Assembly: GCF_002002725.1 (NCBI RefSeq)
Contig: NZ_MUNW01000039.1
Location: forward strand, 1-64,000
Reading direction: 5' to 3'
DNA length: 64,000 nucleotides
Source: Sinorhizobium sp. A49
GTDB taxonomy: Bacteria; Pseudomonadota; Alphaproteobacteria; Rhizobiales; Rhizobiaceae
Numbering within the stretch: position 1 is the first letter of the stretch; the number at the start of each line of letters is the position of its first letter. The notes below the pieces were generated by a model. The model was not told the DNA's origin. It saw nothing but the letters and a program-made list of their open reading frames with translations, and searched no databases. This document shows positions 33,956 to 43,911 of this stretch, in pieces. Position numbers and translations under genes: made by a program.

Positions 33956-35806
33956 TCAAATGTCCCCAGGAATGAAGCCACCCGTCTGCCGCTTCCAGAG
34001 ACGGGCATAGAGCCCGTCCTGTTCGATAAGCGCATCCGGTGTGCCTTCCTCGACGATCCGGCCACGATCGAGAACAATGATCCGATCCATCCTGGAGATG
34101 GTGGAAAGACGATGTGCGATGGCAATCACTGTCTTGCCTTCCATTAGCAGGTTGAGCTTTTCTTGGATTGCGGCCTCCGCCTCGCTGTCCAGCGCCGACG
34201 TCGCTTCGTCGAGGATCAGGATGGGCGCATTCTTCAGCAGCACCCGCGCGATCGAAACGCGCTGTCGCTGACCTCCGGATAGCTTTACGCCTCGATCGCC
34301 AACGAAGGCTTCATAGGCCTTGCGGCCCTCACCATCGGTCAGATCGGCAATGAAGGAATCGGCTTGCGCCGCCTGCGCTGCCTGCTCGATCTCCGCTGAC
34401 GTCGCCTCGGGGCGGCCGTAGCGTATGTTGTCGCCGACGGACCGGTGCAGCAGCGCGACATCTTGGGCGATAACGCCGATGTTTTGCCTCAGACTCGCTT
34501 GGCTTACGGCACGAATGTCCTGACCGTCTATATGGATGGCGCCGCCGTGAATGTCATAGAAGCGTAGCAGCAGATTGACCACCGTCGTCTTGCCGGCGCC
34601 GGACAGCCCGACCAGTCCAACCTTCTCGCCTGCTCGGACGGTAAGGGATAGATCATCGATGACGCCCTTGTCCGACTTGTAGGCAAATTGAACATTCTCG
34701 AAACGGATTTCGCCATGGCGAACGATGAGCTGCTTTGCGCCTGGCCGATCGGTAATGGTCGGCGGAGTGGTCATGACGGGCATCGCATCCCTGATTGTTC
34801 CTAGAGCCTTGAAGATCTGCTGGCCCATCTGGATAAACGTGAAAGATCCAGCCGACAGCCGCTGAAGGATGTAAACCATCGCCACAAACTCGCCCACCGT
34901 CAGGAAACGATCGAAGAGCCCCCAAAAGCCGATGCCGAGCATGACGAGCCAGAGAACCATGTTGAGGGTGATGACGACCAATTCAGTGGTTCGATAGATG
35001 CGCTGCTCGTGGTGTTGTGTGTTGACCGCTCTTGCCATGATCTTCCTGAGTGCGCCCGCTTCAGTGTCTTCGGCGGCGAACTGCTTGACCATCTGGATGT
35101 TGCCATAAATGTCCGTCATGGCGCCGGAAACGAGGCTATTCTGCCTCGCCGAGCGCCGCGCACGCTCCGTGAAATCAGGTACGACCTTGAGGGTGAAGAG
35201 CACATTGACGATCACCCAGGCGACGACCGGGAGCGCTAATTGCCAGGACAGCGCGAGCAACAGCAGAACCGAGCCGACAATCTGAAGCAGGAAGCGGGGC
35301 GCAGTCTGAAAGGCGATCAGGATCTGTTGCTGTACTGCATTGGCCACTTGGCCGAGGCGTGATGCTACCTGGCCGGCAAAAAGGTCATGGAAGAAGGCAA
35401 GGTCCTGCCCTTCAATGGCTTTGTGCCCTTGCCATTGAATAGCGATTGGGAGGCTGATGCCGACGGTATGCGAGTTCAGAATATTGGTAATATAGAAGAC
35501 GATGGGCATCACCGGAAAAATCAGAACGGCGAGGAACACCAGCAACCAGAACCGGCTGTCGACGAACTGCCCGACCCCTTGTGTCGCCACACCATCGACG
35601 ATCACCGATAGTCCCCAGATAACGATCAGGTTGATTGCTTCGACGGCCATCGAGGTTAGTGCCATGGCAATGATGACGCCTCGGAAAATCCGGATGAAGT
35701 GCATCAGGACGGCGACCGGCCCCTTGGTCGGAAGCGGTTGATAGGGGATGTCGAGCGGACGGATCAGCGTTTCGAAGGGACGATAGACAGCATCTGAGAT
35801 CGACAT
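33956..35806 (-). CDS. ABC exporter, fused membrane and ATPase domains
   Basis: A half-transporter of about 616 residues. Six membrane helices (about 30-330) are followed by an ATPase with Walker A GLSGAGKTTVVNLLLRF, signature LSGGQRQRVSIARVLL, Walker B LILDEATSALD and H-loop AIAHRLST. It belongs to the MsbA/lipid and drug exporter class and lacks the ATM1 hallmark of the exporter at 1309. I chose ATG 35806 (MSISDAVYRPFETLI); the open frame to 35869 adds no similarity. AT-rich TCTCAA repeats lie 77-127 bp upstream. Substrate unknown. Confidence 0.87.
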   Translation of the reverse strand: MSISDAVYRPFETLIRPLDIPYQPLPTKGPVAVLMHFIRIFRGVIIAMALTSMAVEAINLIVIWGLSVIVDGVATQGVGQFVDSRFWLLVFLAVLIFPVMPIVFYITNILNSHTVGISLPIAIQWQGHKAIEGQDLAFFHDLFAGQVASRLGQVANAVQQQILIAFQTAPRFLLQIVGSVLLLLALSWQLALPVVAWVIVNVLFTLKVVPDFTERARRSARQNSLVSGAMTDIYGNIQMVKQFAAEDTEAGALRKIMARAVNTQHHEQRIYRTTELVVITLNMVLWLVMLGIGFWGLFDRFLTVGEFVAMVYILQRLSAGSFTFIQMGQQIFKALGTIRDAMPVMTTPPTITDRPGAKQLIVRHGEIRFENVQFAYKSDKGVIDDLSLTVRAGEKVGLVGLSGAGKTTVVNLLLRFYDIHGGAIHIDGQDIRAVSQASLRQNIGVIAQDVALLHRSVGDNIRYGRPEATSAEIEQAAQAAQADSFIADLTDGEGRKAYEAFVGDRGVKLSGGQRQRVSIARVLLKNAPILILDEATSALDSEAEAAIQEKLNLLMEGKTVIAIAHRLSTISRMDRIIVLDRGRIVEEGTPDALIEQDGLYARLWKRQTGGFIPGDI

Positions 35807-35882
35807 AGGCCGCTCGCTTTTGTCCTGGGAGAAGAAGGGAACATTGCTACGCGCAGCACATAGCACCATCTTCGCGCTGCAA

Positions 35883-35933
35883 TCTCAACTAGAATATTTT
35901 TGAGACTGTAAGGGAAAGGTGTTATTCTCAAAA
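35883..35933. promoter_or_regulatory. Repeated TCTCAA/TTGAGA boxes upstream of the ABC exporter
   Basis: TCTCAA at 35883, TTTTGAGA at 35898-35905 and TCTCAAAA at 35926-35933 form two overlapping inverted repeats in an AT-rich segment. The position suits an operator for the exporter gene. No regulator is encoded next to it. Confidence 0.35.
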
Positions 35934-35999
35934 CGGTGTGCCCGTCTTCAGGCCATCGCTAAACAAATGGTCTGGCGCCGCAGGAGCGTCGCCATTCCA

Positions 36000-36018
36000 G
36001 TCGATACATATTGCGAGC
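36000..36018. repeat. Dispersed 19-bp repeat, variant copy
   Basis: GTCGATACATATTGCGAGC, a close variant of the sequence at 15845-15863 and 54193-54211. It lies 41 bp past the xthA stop codon, at the left border of the repair/stress island. Confidence 0.4.
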
Positions 36019-36058
36019 TTTTAGCCCAGCTGAGCGGGCTTTAATCGCGCGAACGAAT

Positions 36059-36829
36059 CTAAGCCAATTCGATCCACACCGGCGCGTGATCGCTGGTGTG
36101 ATCCCAGCCTCTGACCGATTTGTCGACCTTTGCACGTTTCAGACCGGCTGCCAGCTGCGGACTTAACAGGAAATGGTCTATGCGCAGCCCGGCGTCGCGT
36201 GCAAAGGCGTTCCGAAAATACTTCCAGAATGTGTAGATCTGCTCATCGGGGTGGAGGTATCTCAGCGCATCCGTCCAACCCTGGTCCAGCAGGCCAGCGT
36301 AGGCCGCCTTCACCTCCGGCCTGAACAGCGCATCGTCGCGCCATCTCTCGGGCTTGTAGACGTCGAGATCCGTAGGCATCACGTTGAAGTCACCAACGAG
36401 TGCAACGGGGATTTCGAGTTCGATCAACTGTGCGCCGTAGTCATAGAGCCGCTCGAACCAGCGCAGCTTGTAGTCGAACCTGGGGCCTGGTGCCGGATTG
36501 CCGTTAGGCAGATATAGGCATCCGACAATGATGCCATTCACTGCCGCTTCGATGTAGCGGCTTTGGCTGTCGTCGGGATCGCCGGGAAGGCCACGCCGTG
36601 TTTCCACCGGTGTTTCCCCGCGGGCGAGAATGGCAACGCCATTCCAAGACTTCTGCCCATGCCAAATCGCACCGTATCCGGCTTTCTCGATTTCCCGGTA
36701 AGGAAACCTGTTATCAGGCGCTTTCAGTTCCTGCAGACAAACGACGTCCGGTGCAGTTTCATCGAGCCAGCGCAAGAGCACGTGGAGACGGCCATTGATG
36801 CCGTTCACATTGTAAGTGGCAAGTCTCAC
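36059..36829 (-). CDS. xthA: Exodeoxyribonuclease III
   Basis: A 256-residue AP endonuclease/3' exonuclease. Motifs in order: ATYNVNGINGRL with the metal-site Asn, VVCLQELKAPD with the metal Glu, SWNGVAILARG, YLPNGNP, VALVGDFNVMPTDLDV with Asp and Asn, LRIDHFLLS, and the final DHTSDHAPVWIEL with the catalytic Asp-His. It cuts at abasic sites in base-excision repair. It is divergent from the ku operon, 256 bp apart, and belongs functionally with the NHEJ and glycosylase genes of this island. Confidence 0.92.
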   Translation of the reverse strand: MRLATYNVNGINGRLHVLLRWLDETAPDVVCLQELKAPDNRFPYREIEKAGYGAIWHGQKSWNGVAILARGETPVETRRGLPGDPDDSQSRYIEAAVNGIIVGCLYLPNGNPAPGPRFDYKLRWFERLYDYGAQLIELEIPVALVGDFNVMPTDLDVYKPERWRDDALFRPEVKAAYAGLLDQGWTDALRYLHPDEQIYTFWKYFRNAFARDAGLRIDHFLLSPQLAAGLKRAKVDKSVRGWDHTSDHAPVWIELA

Positions 36830-37025
36830 AGGGTTTGATCCATGCTTGTGCGCCGTTCGCGCCCGGTAGCTCGCTCCATTTCTTCCTCGGTCCGGAGCGA
36901 AGCGTTCGGTTCCGTTCTACAACGCGCGACGGGGATTAGATGCATTGAATCAGGTGGCTAAGTCCAATTCGAAAGACGGGCGGCCCAAAAGCGCTGGATT
37001 CATAAAAAAGGTTTCGCTGTATCGG

Positions 37026-37050
37026 GGAACGATTTGCCGCCTCATCAGTT
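37026..37050 (+). promoter_or_regulatory. RpoE2/EcfG-type promoter upstream of the ku operon
   Basis: GGAAC at 37026-37030, then 18 bases, then TT at 37049-37050. This is the general-stress sigma pattern of rhizobia (GGAAC-N18/19-TT). It ends 36 bp before the ku start codon at 37086. Confidence 0.6.
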
Positions 37051-37085
37051 GAATGGCGTCGGGTTGCGCGAGGAGAACTGGCGTT

Positions 37086-37985
37086 ATGGCTGCCCCCAGA
37101 GCGAATTGGAAAGGCTTCATCAAGTTCGGAGAGGTTGCCTGCGCCGTGGCGCTCTACACAGCAGCATCGTCGTCCGATCGTGTGGCTTTCAACACCCTCA
37201 ACCGGAAAACCGAAAACCGCGTCAGACGCGAATTCGTCGATAGCGACACGGGCGATCCAGTCGAGCGTGAAGATCAAGTCAAAGGCTACGAGACAGAAAG
37301 CGGCCAATATGTGGTGCTGGAACCGGAAGAGGTTGCTGCAGCGGTCCCAGACAGCGACAAGACGCTGAAAATCGAAGCCTTCATTCCCTGCTCGCAAATC
37401 GACACGACCTACTTCGACAAGCCCTATTATCTGGCACCGGACAAAATGGGCATGGACGCCTTCATGCTGCTCCGCGACGGCATGAAGAAAGAAAATGTTG
37501 CCGCCATCGCCCACACGGTTCTATTCCGCAGGATGCGCACAGTTCTTATCCGCCCGCATGGAAAGGGATTGATCGCATCGACCCTCAACTTCGACTACGA
37601 AGTGCGCTCGGCCGTCAAAGCCTTCGAAGACGTTCCCGCCTTGAAGATCGAAGGCGAGATGCTCGATCTTGCCGCGCATATCATCGAAAAAAAGAAGGGC
37701 AGTTTCGACGCCGCCGCGTTTGACGACCGTTATGAGGCCGCTGTCGTCGAACTGGTCAAGGCCAAGCTCGAAGGGCGTTCGCTTCCCAAAAAGAAGGCGC
37801 CCGCCGCTTCGAAACCGGGCGATCTTCTCAAAGCTCTGCGCGAAAGCGCTCAAATGGGCGCAAAGACGCCAAAGACAAAACGCGCCGCCGCAAACGCCAA
37901 CAAGGGCGCGGCTGGTGAGAAGCCTGCCAAACCCGCCGCAGCCAAATCGAAATCCGCCTCAGCGCCAAAACGGCGCGCCAGCTAA
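37086..37985 (+). CDS. ku: Ku protein (NHEJ DNA-end binding), first paralogue
   Basis: A 299-residue bacterial Ku. NWKGFIKFGEVACAVALYTA, then HTLN-like VAFNTLNRKTENRV, DQVKGYETESGQYVVLEPEE and FDKPYYLAPDK are family landmarks of the DNA-encircling domain. The C-terminal tail (about 245-299) is rich in Lys and Ala and probably binds DNA or LigD. I chose ATG 37086, with GAGGAG upstream. The next ku gene begins 15 bp after its stop, so the two are co-expressed and may form a heterodimer. The promoter at 37026-37050 points to general-stress control. Confidence 0.9.
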   Translation: MAAPRANWKGFIKFGEVACAVALYTAASSSDRVAFNTLNRKTENRVRREFVDSDTGDPVEREDQVKGYETESGQYVVLEPEEVAAAVPDSDKTLKIEAFIPCSQIDTTYFDKPYYLAPDKMGMDAFMLLRDGMKKENVAAIAHTVLFRRMRTVLIRPHGKGLIASTLNFDYEVRSAVKAFEDVPALKIEGEMLDLAAHIIEKKKGSFDAAAFDDRYEAAVVELVKAKLEGRSLPKKKAPAASKPGDLLKALRESAQMGAKTPKTKRAAANANKGAAGEKPAKPAAAKSKSASAPKRRAS

Positions 37986-38000
37986 TCGGAGAATGCGTCC

Positions 38001-38807
38001 ATGGCAGTTCGCCCGTACTGGAAGGGCTATCTCAAGCTCTCGCTGGTCACTTGCCCGGTGCAGATGATGCCCGCCATCTCCGATAACGAAAAGGTCCGCT
38101 TTCACACGTTGAACCGTGAGACCCAGAACCGTGTCGTCAGCCACTATGTGGATTCGGTTACCGGCGAGGAAGTCGAGGAGGACGATCAGGTCAAAGGTTA
38201 TCAACGGGGAGAAGACGAATACCTGGTGCTGGAAGATGAGGAACTGGAGAATGTCGCACTGGACAGCACCAGCACGATTGAAATTTCGACCTTCACACCG
38301 CGCGATAGCATCGAATGGATCTGGTTCGATACGCCCTACTATCTCTCTCCCAACGACCCCGTCGGCGAGGAAGCGTTTTCCGTCATCCGCGATGCGATGG
38401 AGGCCAAGGATATGGTTGGGATCTCCAGGTTGGTCATCACGCGGCGCGAGCGCGCCGTTTTGCTTGAACCGCGCGGTAAGGGCATCGTTCTTTGGACTTT
38501 GCGCTACGGTGACGAAGTGAGAGACGAGGATACCTACTTCGCCGATATTGGCGACGCAAAGGCCGATCCTGACCTTATGCCCCTCGTCCAGCAACTCATC
38601 AAAAAGAAGACCACGGAGTGGAATCCGAAGCTGGTGGTCGACCCCGTCCAGGACCGCCTACTCGACATCATCAACGAAAGAAAGAAGCACCTGAAAAAGC
38701 CGGGAAAGGCCAAGACAAAATCCCCCGAGCCTGAGCCCAGCAACGTCATCAACATCATGGACGCCTTGCGTCGATCCGTTGCTGCCGAAACTCGATCGAA
38801 AGAATAG
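38001..38807 (+). CDS. ku: Ku protein (NHEJ DNA-end binding), second paralogue
   Basis: A 268-residue Ku, YWKGYLKLSLVTCPVQMMPA, VRFHTLNRETQNRVVSHYVD, DQVKGYQRGEDEYLVLEDEE and WFDTPYYLSPNDPVGEEAFS. The overall fold matches the first paralogue, but the tail is shorter and less basic. Tandem ku genes like this (ku3-ku4 in Sinorhizobium meliloti) are described as stress-controlled partners. It ends 52 bp from the stop of the convergent ligD gene. In the cell it would ring broken DNA ends with its partner and recruit LigD. Confidence 0.9.
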   Translation: MAVRPYWKGYLKLSLVTCPVQMMPAISDNEKVRFHTLNRETQNRVVSHYVDSVTGEEVEEDDQVKGYQRGEDEYLVLEDEELENVALDSTSTIEISTFTPRDSIEWIWFDTPYYLSPNDPVGEEAFSVIRDAMEAKDMVGISRLVITRRERAVLLEPRGKGIVLWTLRYGDEVRDEDTYFADIGDAKADPDLMPLVQQLIKKKTTEWNPKLVVDPVQDRLLDIINERKKHLKKPGKAKTKSPEPEPSNVINIMDALRRSVAAETRSKE

Positions 38808-38859
38808 CGCGCAAACGTTCTCCAAGCCTAGCGCTCTTCGCGGCCCCTCCATCCAATTG

Positions 38860-41517
38860 TCAGGACGTCGCCTTCACCGCTTTCGCCAACCGCTTGATCG
38901 CCTGTTCAAGCGAACGCTGGCTATCGCAATAATCCTGCCAGGCCGTACTCGCCTTGATGAGCTTCGGTGCAGTCCGGATGGTAAAACGCTTCGGATCGAG
39001 CCCCGCTTTGACCTGGCTCCAGTTGAGCGGCATCGACACCGTTGCGCTCGGCCGAGCCCGCGGCGATAGCGGAGCGACTGCGGTCGACATCCTGTCGTTG
39101 CGAAGATAATCGAGGAAGATGCGCCCCTCGCGCTGGTTCTTCGCCATCTTGATCAGATAGAGGTCCGGATTGTCGCGGGCCATTTGCTGACAGACATCGC
39201 GGGCGAAACGCTTGGCCTCGTCCCAGCCCAGTTTCCTGCCGGGCGCGATTGCCAAGGGTGTCACCACGTGCAGGCCCTTGCCGCCGGTTGTCTTGCAGAA
39301 GCTGATCAGCCCAAGCTCCTCGAGCCGGTCACGGATTTCTCGCGCTGCGTCGACAACGGTCGAGAACTCGACAGCTGGACCCGGATCGAGGTCGAACACA
39401 AGGCGGCCCGGCACTTCAGGCTGCCTGGGCTCGCAGTTCCAGGGATGCAGTTCAACACCGCCGATCTGGGCGATGGCCGCCAAGCCCTCGACGCGATCAA
39501 TCTGCAGATAGGGCTTCTTGTCCCCGAACACGGTGACGAGTTGCAGCAGGTTCGATGTTCCGGGCATGGCATGTCGCTGGAAGAATTGTTCCCCCTCAAT
39601 GCCATCCGGCGTGCGTATGATCGAACAGGGGCGCCCCTTGATATGATCGATCAGCCAGGAACCGACAGCTTCATAGTAGCCGGCCAGATCGCTTTTTGTG
39701 ACTGGCGCGCCGTCGCCTCCCTCAGGCCATAGCTGTTTTTCCGGGCTGGAGATCATGACGCCCATGACTTCCGCCTTATCGCCTTTGCGCGGACGATTTG
39801 CACCCGGCTTTGCAGTTGAGGGATCGGGCAGGTCAGTTCTTGAAGGCGACGCCGGCGTTTGCGCTTCCACATCGGCTGCCGGCTTGTCTTCGCGCAGTCC
39901 CTTGAAAGCGGCCTGTCGCACCTGGCCATCGGCCGTCCACCCGGCGAACGCGATTTCGGCAACAAGTTCTGGCTTCAGCCAGACGATATCAGGGTCGTTC
40001 CTAGGTGCCCCGATGCCTGTGAAAGGCGACCTGATGGCCTCCAGTTCCTGGAGCTTGGGCAGCAGATTCTCCACAGTCTTGGCGCCAAAACCAGTCCCAA
40101 CCCGCCCAACATAGACGAAATGCTTGCCGCGGTTGACGCCAACGAGAAGAGAGCGGAACCTACCCTTGGTCTTGGCATAGGCGCCAATGACGACTTCGTG
40201 ACCGCCCCTGCATTTCGATTTCGCCCAGGTGTCGGTTCGACCGGACTGGTAGGCCGCATCCGCCTTCTTCGAAACAATTCCCTCAAGCGACAGCCGGCAC
40301 GCCGATCGCAGGACTGCGTCGCCGCCTGTTTCAAAATGTTCGACGAAGCGCAGACGGACATCCCCACCCGCATCACGCAGCGTTTCTTCCAGTCGCTCCT
40401 TGCGTTCAGTCAGTGCTATGTCCCGCAGATCCTCGCCGCCGGCAAAAAGAAGATCGAATGCGAAATACACGAGTGCATCGGTTTTGCCTTCGGAAAGCGC
40501 TGCCTGAAGAGCGGCAAAATCCGGTGCTCCGCGCTCGTCGAGTGCGCAGATTTCGCCATCGATTATGGCATCAGGAAGGGCGCCTGCGGCCTTGGCGATC
40601 GCCGGGAACTTGCCCGTCCAATCCAGCCCCTTGCGGGTCTTCAGGGTTGCCGCACCATCCTGGATGCGCAGCTGAATACGATACCCGTCAAACTTGATCT
40701 CATGGATCCAGTCGTCGCCAGCCGGAGGCCGCGCCAGCGTTTGGCAAAGCTGTGGCTCGATAAACGGAGGCATATTAGATTTTTGCCCTTTGGCGGCCCC
40801 CAACTTTTTCGGAACCTTGGTCGTGGCGGATTTGCGTTCCGCAGCGGCTAGGCCCTGGTTGCTGTCCCAAACAGCGTCCGCATCGACCGTGGCATCCTTT
40901 ACCATGAAAGGCTTCGGCTTTCTGCCCTTGCCCGCTGCAATCGCGTCCATCGAGCGTCCCGAGGCGACCGATGTATCATTCTCCTCAAGGATCGCCGCAC
41001 CGTTCTTTTCCATGGAAAAATCGTCGTGATGTTTGATCAGGAGCCAGTTGGATCGCGTGCCACCGTCCCGATCGTGGCGCATCCGCACGAGCACAAAGCT
41101 GCCATTCATCCTTTTGCCGTCCAATTTGAACTTGAAATCCCCCTTGGCGAGCGCCTCCTCTGGCGTCCGACTGCCCTCAGGCTGCCAAAATCCGCGATCC
41201 CACACCATTACGGTGCCGCCGCCGTATTGTCCCTTCGGAATGGTGCCTTCGAAATCGCCATAATCGAGCGGATGATCCTCAACCTCCACCGCCAGGCGTT
41301 TGTCGTGCGGATCAAGCGAGGGTCCCTTGGTCACGGCCCAGGATTTGAAGACACCATCGAGTTCGAGCCGCAGGTCGTAGTGAAGCCGCGAGGCGTCATG
41401 TTTCTGAATGACAAATCTTCGCCGATTGGACGAATTCAGCTTGGCCGATCCGCTCGGCTCTTTGGTCTGATTGAAGTCGCGCTTTTGTTTGTACGTCGAC
41501 AGTTTGTCACTTGCCAT
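38860..41517 (-). CDS. ligD: DNA ligase D (phosphoesterase, ligase and polymerase domains)
   Basis: An 885-residue LigD with all three modules. Residues about 30-170 form the 3'-phosphoesterase domain ([20 protein letters not shown] with catalytic His and Asp, [20 protein letters not shown]). About 250-540 is the ATP-dependent ligase with Lys275 in [20 protein letters not shown] and [11 protein letters not shown]. About 590-880 is the primase-polymerase with FDLDPG and [13 protein letters not shown]. The order PE-ligase-Pol is the usual one in rhizobia. It is convergent with the two ku genes. A RpoE2-like promoter lies about 125 bp upstream. Confidence 0.93.
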   Translation of the reverse strand: MASDKLSTYKQKRDFNQTKEPSGSAKLNSSNRRRFVIQKHDASRLHYDLRLELDGVFKSWAVTKGPSLDPHDKRLAVEVEDHPLDYGDFEGTIPKGQYGGGTVMVWDRGFWQPEGSRTPEEALAKGDFKFKLDGKRMNGSFVLVRMRHDRDGGTRSNWLLIKHHDDFSMEKNGAAILEENDTSVASGRSMDAIAAGKGRKPKPFMVKDATVDADAVWDSNQGLAAAERKSATTKVPKKLGAAKGQKSNMPPFIEPQLCQTLARPPAGDDWIHEIKFDGYRIQLRIQDGAATLKTRKGLDWTGKFPAIAKAAGALPDAIIDGEICALDERGAPDFAALQAALSEGKTDALVYFAFDLLFAGGEDLRDIALTERKERLEETLRDAGGDVRLRFVEHFETGGDAVLRSACRLSLEGIVSKKADAAYQSGRTDTWAKSKCRGGHEVVIGAYAKTKGRFRSLLVGVNRGKHFVYVGRVGTGFGAKTVENLLPKLQELEAIRSPFTGIGAPRNDPDIVWLKPELVAEIAFAGWTADGQVRQAAFKGLREDKPAADVEAQTPASPSRTDLPDPSTAKPGANRPRKGDKAEVMGVMISSPEKQLWPEGGDGAPVTKSDLAGYYEAVGSWLIDHIKGRPCSIIRTPDGIEGEQFFQRHAMPGTSNLLQLVTVFGDKKPYLQIDRVEGLAAIAQIGGVELHPWNCEPRQPEVPGRLVFDLDPGPAVEFSTVVDAAREIRDRLEELGLISFCKTTGGKGLHVVTPLAIAPGRKLGWDEAKRFARDVCQQMARDNPDLYLIKMAKNQREGRIFLDYLRNDRMSTAVAPLSPRARPSATVSMPLNWSQVKAGLDPKRFTIRTAPKLIKASTAWQDYCDSQRSLEQAIKRLAKAVKATS

Positions 41518-41643
41518 GGCAGTCCCTCACGCCGTTCGCCAGCCGCATCCGCTGTTTTGGGGTGGTTGTCGCGCATCAAATGTCTTCGCCGCTCACGTCC
41601 TGTCAGATTTTGAGTGTCCAGCGTAGAGCCTACGCGGGGAAGA

Positions 41644-41668
41644 AGCGACATGAGGACGATTGGTTCCT
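41644..41668 (-). promoter_or_regulatory. RpoE2/EcfG-type promoter upstream of ligD
   Basis: On the minus strand GGAAC (41668-41664), 18 bases, then TT (41645-41644). The extended -10 is weaker than the consensus CGTT. It lies 127 bp before the ligD start. Confidence 0.45.
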
Positions 41669-41866
41669 TCTCCCTTAAAAAGATGTCACGGCACTCGACG
41701 GCGGAAACGGAAGGTTGGACACAAAGGACCTATCCGTGCTGCGCACCGCTTCAGACCGCTTTCCCCTCCATATGGATTTGGAGTGGCGGCTGCTTTTCTC
41801 CGACGTCTGCTCACATGCATCCATTCGGGGGCTGGAACGTTAGACCTTCGAACGAAGCGGAGCTTT

Positions 41867-42961
41867 ATGTCGGTGCAACGCAAGACGATAGATCCCACAA
41901 CTGTGATTGCAATCAGCGGGGTGGCGCTCGCCCTCCTTTGCCTGGTCGTGTCGAAACACCCTGCAGCAAATGCGTGGACTGTGACCCGCCCACATGGCGA
42001 AGATCCGGCTCAAGATGACGCGCATGGCCGCTTGGCGATGATCCCAGAAGAAATTCCCGCGCCGGGTTTGCGAGACGTTTTTTGGCGAGTGATGCAGGAA
42101 CTATCACAAGATCGCGTCGCGTTCGTCGCCGCCGGAGTCGCCTTCTATCTGCTGCTTGCCTTGTTTCCAGCACTTGCCGCTCTTGTTTCCCTTTACGGAT
42201 TGATCGCCGATCCCGCGGCGGTTTCAGATCACATGCGCGACATGGCCGGCGTGCTTCCCCCCGGAGCTTTCGACATCCTTGCCGATCAACTCCAACAACT
42301 CGTTCTAAGACGGGAGACTACGCTTGGAGTTGCCTTCTTCGTCGGTCTCGCCATTGCCATCTGGAGCACCCACAACGGCACTCTGGCAATATTCGACGCG
42401 ATGAACGTTGCCTATGAGGAAACGGAAAAACGCGGTTTCATCAGGCTAAATATCGTAGCGCTGGCATTTACAGTCTGCGCGATGATCGCTGCAATTGTTA
42501 CGATCGGCATCGTAGCGTTACTTCCCGCCGTTCTAGAATTTGTCTGGCTCGATCCGTGGAAAGAAACCTTGGCCCTCATGGTCCGCTGGCCACTCTTGCT
42601 GGCTTTGGTGTTTTCGGGGATGACAGCGATTTACCGCTTCGGTCCAAGCCGGCAACCAGCCAAGCTCAGGTGGCTGACCTGGGGCGCGGTTCTAGCCACC
42701 GCAGGGTGGCTCCTCATGGCGTTTGCATTTTCATGGTACGTCGAGGCATTCGCCGACTACAACGCAGCCTATGGTGCATTGAGCGGGCTCGTCGGTCTTT
42801 TGATGTGGATATGGCTATCCATATGCGTCTTGATCGTTGGCGCTGAACTCAACGCGGAACTCGAGCACCAGACAGCCAAGGATACAACAACCGGCCCAGC
42901 CAGGCCCTTGGGAACGCGTGGCGCACACATGGCTGATACGATTGGAAGGTCGGTGCACTAA
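41867..42961 (+). CDS. YihY/BrkB-family membrane protein
   Basis: A protein of about 364 residues with an extra N-terminal hydrophobic segment and then the family core of about six membrane helices: DRVAFVAAGVAFYLLLALFP, IWSTHNGTLAIFDAMNVAYE, YRFGPSRQPAKLRWLTWGAV, YGALSGLVGLLMWIWLSICV and LIVGAELNAELEHQTA. The family was once called RNase BN by error and its function is unknown. I chose ATG 41867 (MSVQRKTIDP); the frame opens at 41660. It is divergent from ligD. A GGAAC occurs 38 bp upstream but without a matching TT. Confidence 0.85.
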   Translation: MSVQRKTIDPTTVIAISGVALALLCLVVSKHPAANAWTVTRPHGEDPAQDDAHGRLAMIPEEIPAPGLRDVFWRVMQELSQDRVAFVAAGVAFYLLLALFPALAALVSLYGLIADPAAVSDHMRDMAGVLPPGAFDILADQLQQLVLRRETTLGVAFFVGLAIAIWSTHNGTLAIFDAMNVAYEETEKRGFIRLNIVALAFTVCAMIAAIVTIGIVALLPAVLEFVWLDPWKETLALMVRWPLLLALVFSGMTAIYRFGPSRQPAKLRWLTWGAVLATAGWLLMAFAFSWYVEAFADYNAAYGALSGLVGLLMWIWLSICVLIVGAELNAELEHQTAKDTTTGPARPLGTRGAHMADTIGRSVH

Positions 42962-43318
42962 TTTGCTTGCTCGAGGCAAGTAGGAACAAAGCCTTCTGGT
43001 CGTTACTCCAACCGCCTGCGTTTCAGTCGGCCACAGGCTTGCGGAATGGTGTTCGTCGGTTGACGTCTCCCGAACGCGCAGGTGGGCCTCTGCACCCGTC
43101 GAGTGCGCGTGGCTCAGCAGGTTTCCCTAGCATGACATGTCAAAGTTAATTGCGACGTCTTCGGAACGCCTCTTAAATTCCTTGAGGATGCCGGGAGGCT
43201 TGAGTTGGCTGGCAACGAGAAGCGGCTGCGCTGCTGCAGGAGCGAATGTTAGCCCGATCTATCGCATGCAGAAGGTATCACGCTGCATCCCTTTTCCGGA
43301 TTAGAACGGATTCTGCAA
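42962..43318. other. Intergenic region, nothing recognised
   Basis: No gene supported. A small hairpin CTTGC-TCGAG-GCAAG lies just after the YihY stop (about 42967-42981) and may mark the transcript end. Confidence 0.4.
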
Positions 43319-43633
43319 ATGCCAGATTGGCGCGCCGTAATTCTGGAGCAGGCCGAAATCGCTGTGGCGGTCGAAAAGGTTGTCGTAAAGGCGCTCGCGC
43401 GCACGGACCTTGCCACGGCCGAAGCATTGCGACTGTGGTCGAAGGTGGGAGAACTTTTCACCAAGGCAGAGACAGTAGGGCGTGACATGGGCAACGGTCA
43501 GGCCGACCCGGAATCCATTCGGGACTTCGAGGCCATCAAGGATATCTATCTTGCACTCCATGGGCTGCTTGATGCCCGTCTCTCTCTGATGGCCGGTCTA
43601 AGACCGACAGGACCGTCCAGGGGCCTTCACTGA
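43319..43633 (+). CDS. Hypothetical protein (104 aa)
   Basis: A frame from ATG 43319 encodes a plausible, mainly helical protein (PDWRAVILEQAEIAVAVEKV, AEALRLWSKVGELFTKAETV, ESIRDFEAIKDIYLALHGLL). It has no family that I recognise and no clear ribosome site. The composition and codon use look coding, and the competing minus-strand frames look worse. It sits between YihY and the DUF3606-like gene. Confidence 0.4.
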   Translation: MPDWRAVILEQAEIAVAVEKVVVKALARTDLATAEALRLWSKVGELFTKAETVGRDMGNGQADPESIRDFEAIKDIYLALHGLLDARLSLMAGLRPTGPSRGLH

Positions 43634-43713
43634 CCGCGAAAAGGCTTTTCGTCCCTTATGGCAAATGGTGGAGACGAGGTGAGCGCGTCGAACTCGATAA
43701 TAGGAGGTGGATC

Positions 43714-43911
43714 ATGTCGCTAACCGATACCAAGAAGAACATCGGCACGGGGGTCCGTGGTTGGAACGCGCGTTACGATCTCGAGGGGTTCATAGAGGCC
43801 TACCACCTCGCGCCTCTGGAGGCGCGCGAGATTTTTGCTCGCATCGGTCCTTACAAGGTGGACCTGGACCAGGCGATGAAAGCCCGCGCTCAGACGATCG
43901 CCAAGAAGTAA
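43714..43911 (+). CDS. DUF3606-like small protein
   Basis: A 65-residue protein: WNARYDLEGFIEAYHLAPLE followed by AREIFARIGPYKVDLDQAMK. Short proteins of this layout (a Y-x-L-x-x-x-F-x-V helix followed by an A-x-x-x-V-G-x-x-x-x-x-V motif) belong to or near DUF3606, which in rhizobia is frequent among stress-induced genes. AGGAGG stands 7 bases before ATG 43714, one of the strongest ribosome sites here. It resembles the 44735-44950 frame. Confidence 0.65.
   Translation: MSLTDTKKNIGTGVRGWNARYDLEGFIEAYHLAPLEAREIFARIGPYKVDLDQAMKARAQTIAKK

Noticed and set aside
36889-36913. GTTCC upstream of xthA as a minus-strand stress promoter
   Set aside because: The positions 18-19 bases away do not read AA, so the -10 element is missing.
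41829-41866. GGAAC upstream of the YihY gene as a stress promoter
   Set aside because: No TT at the required 18-19 base spacing.
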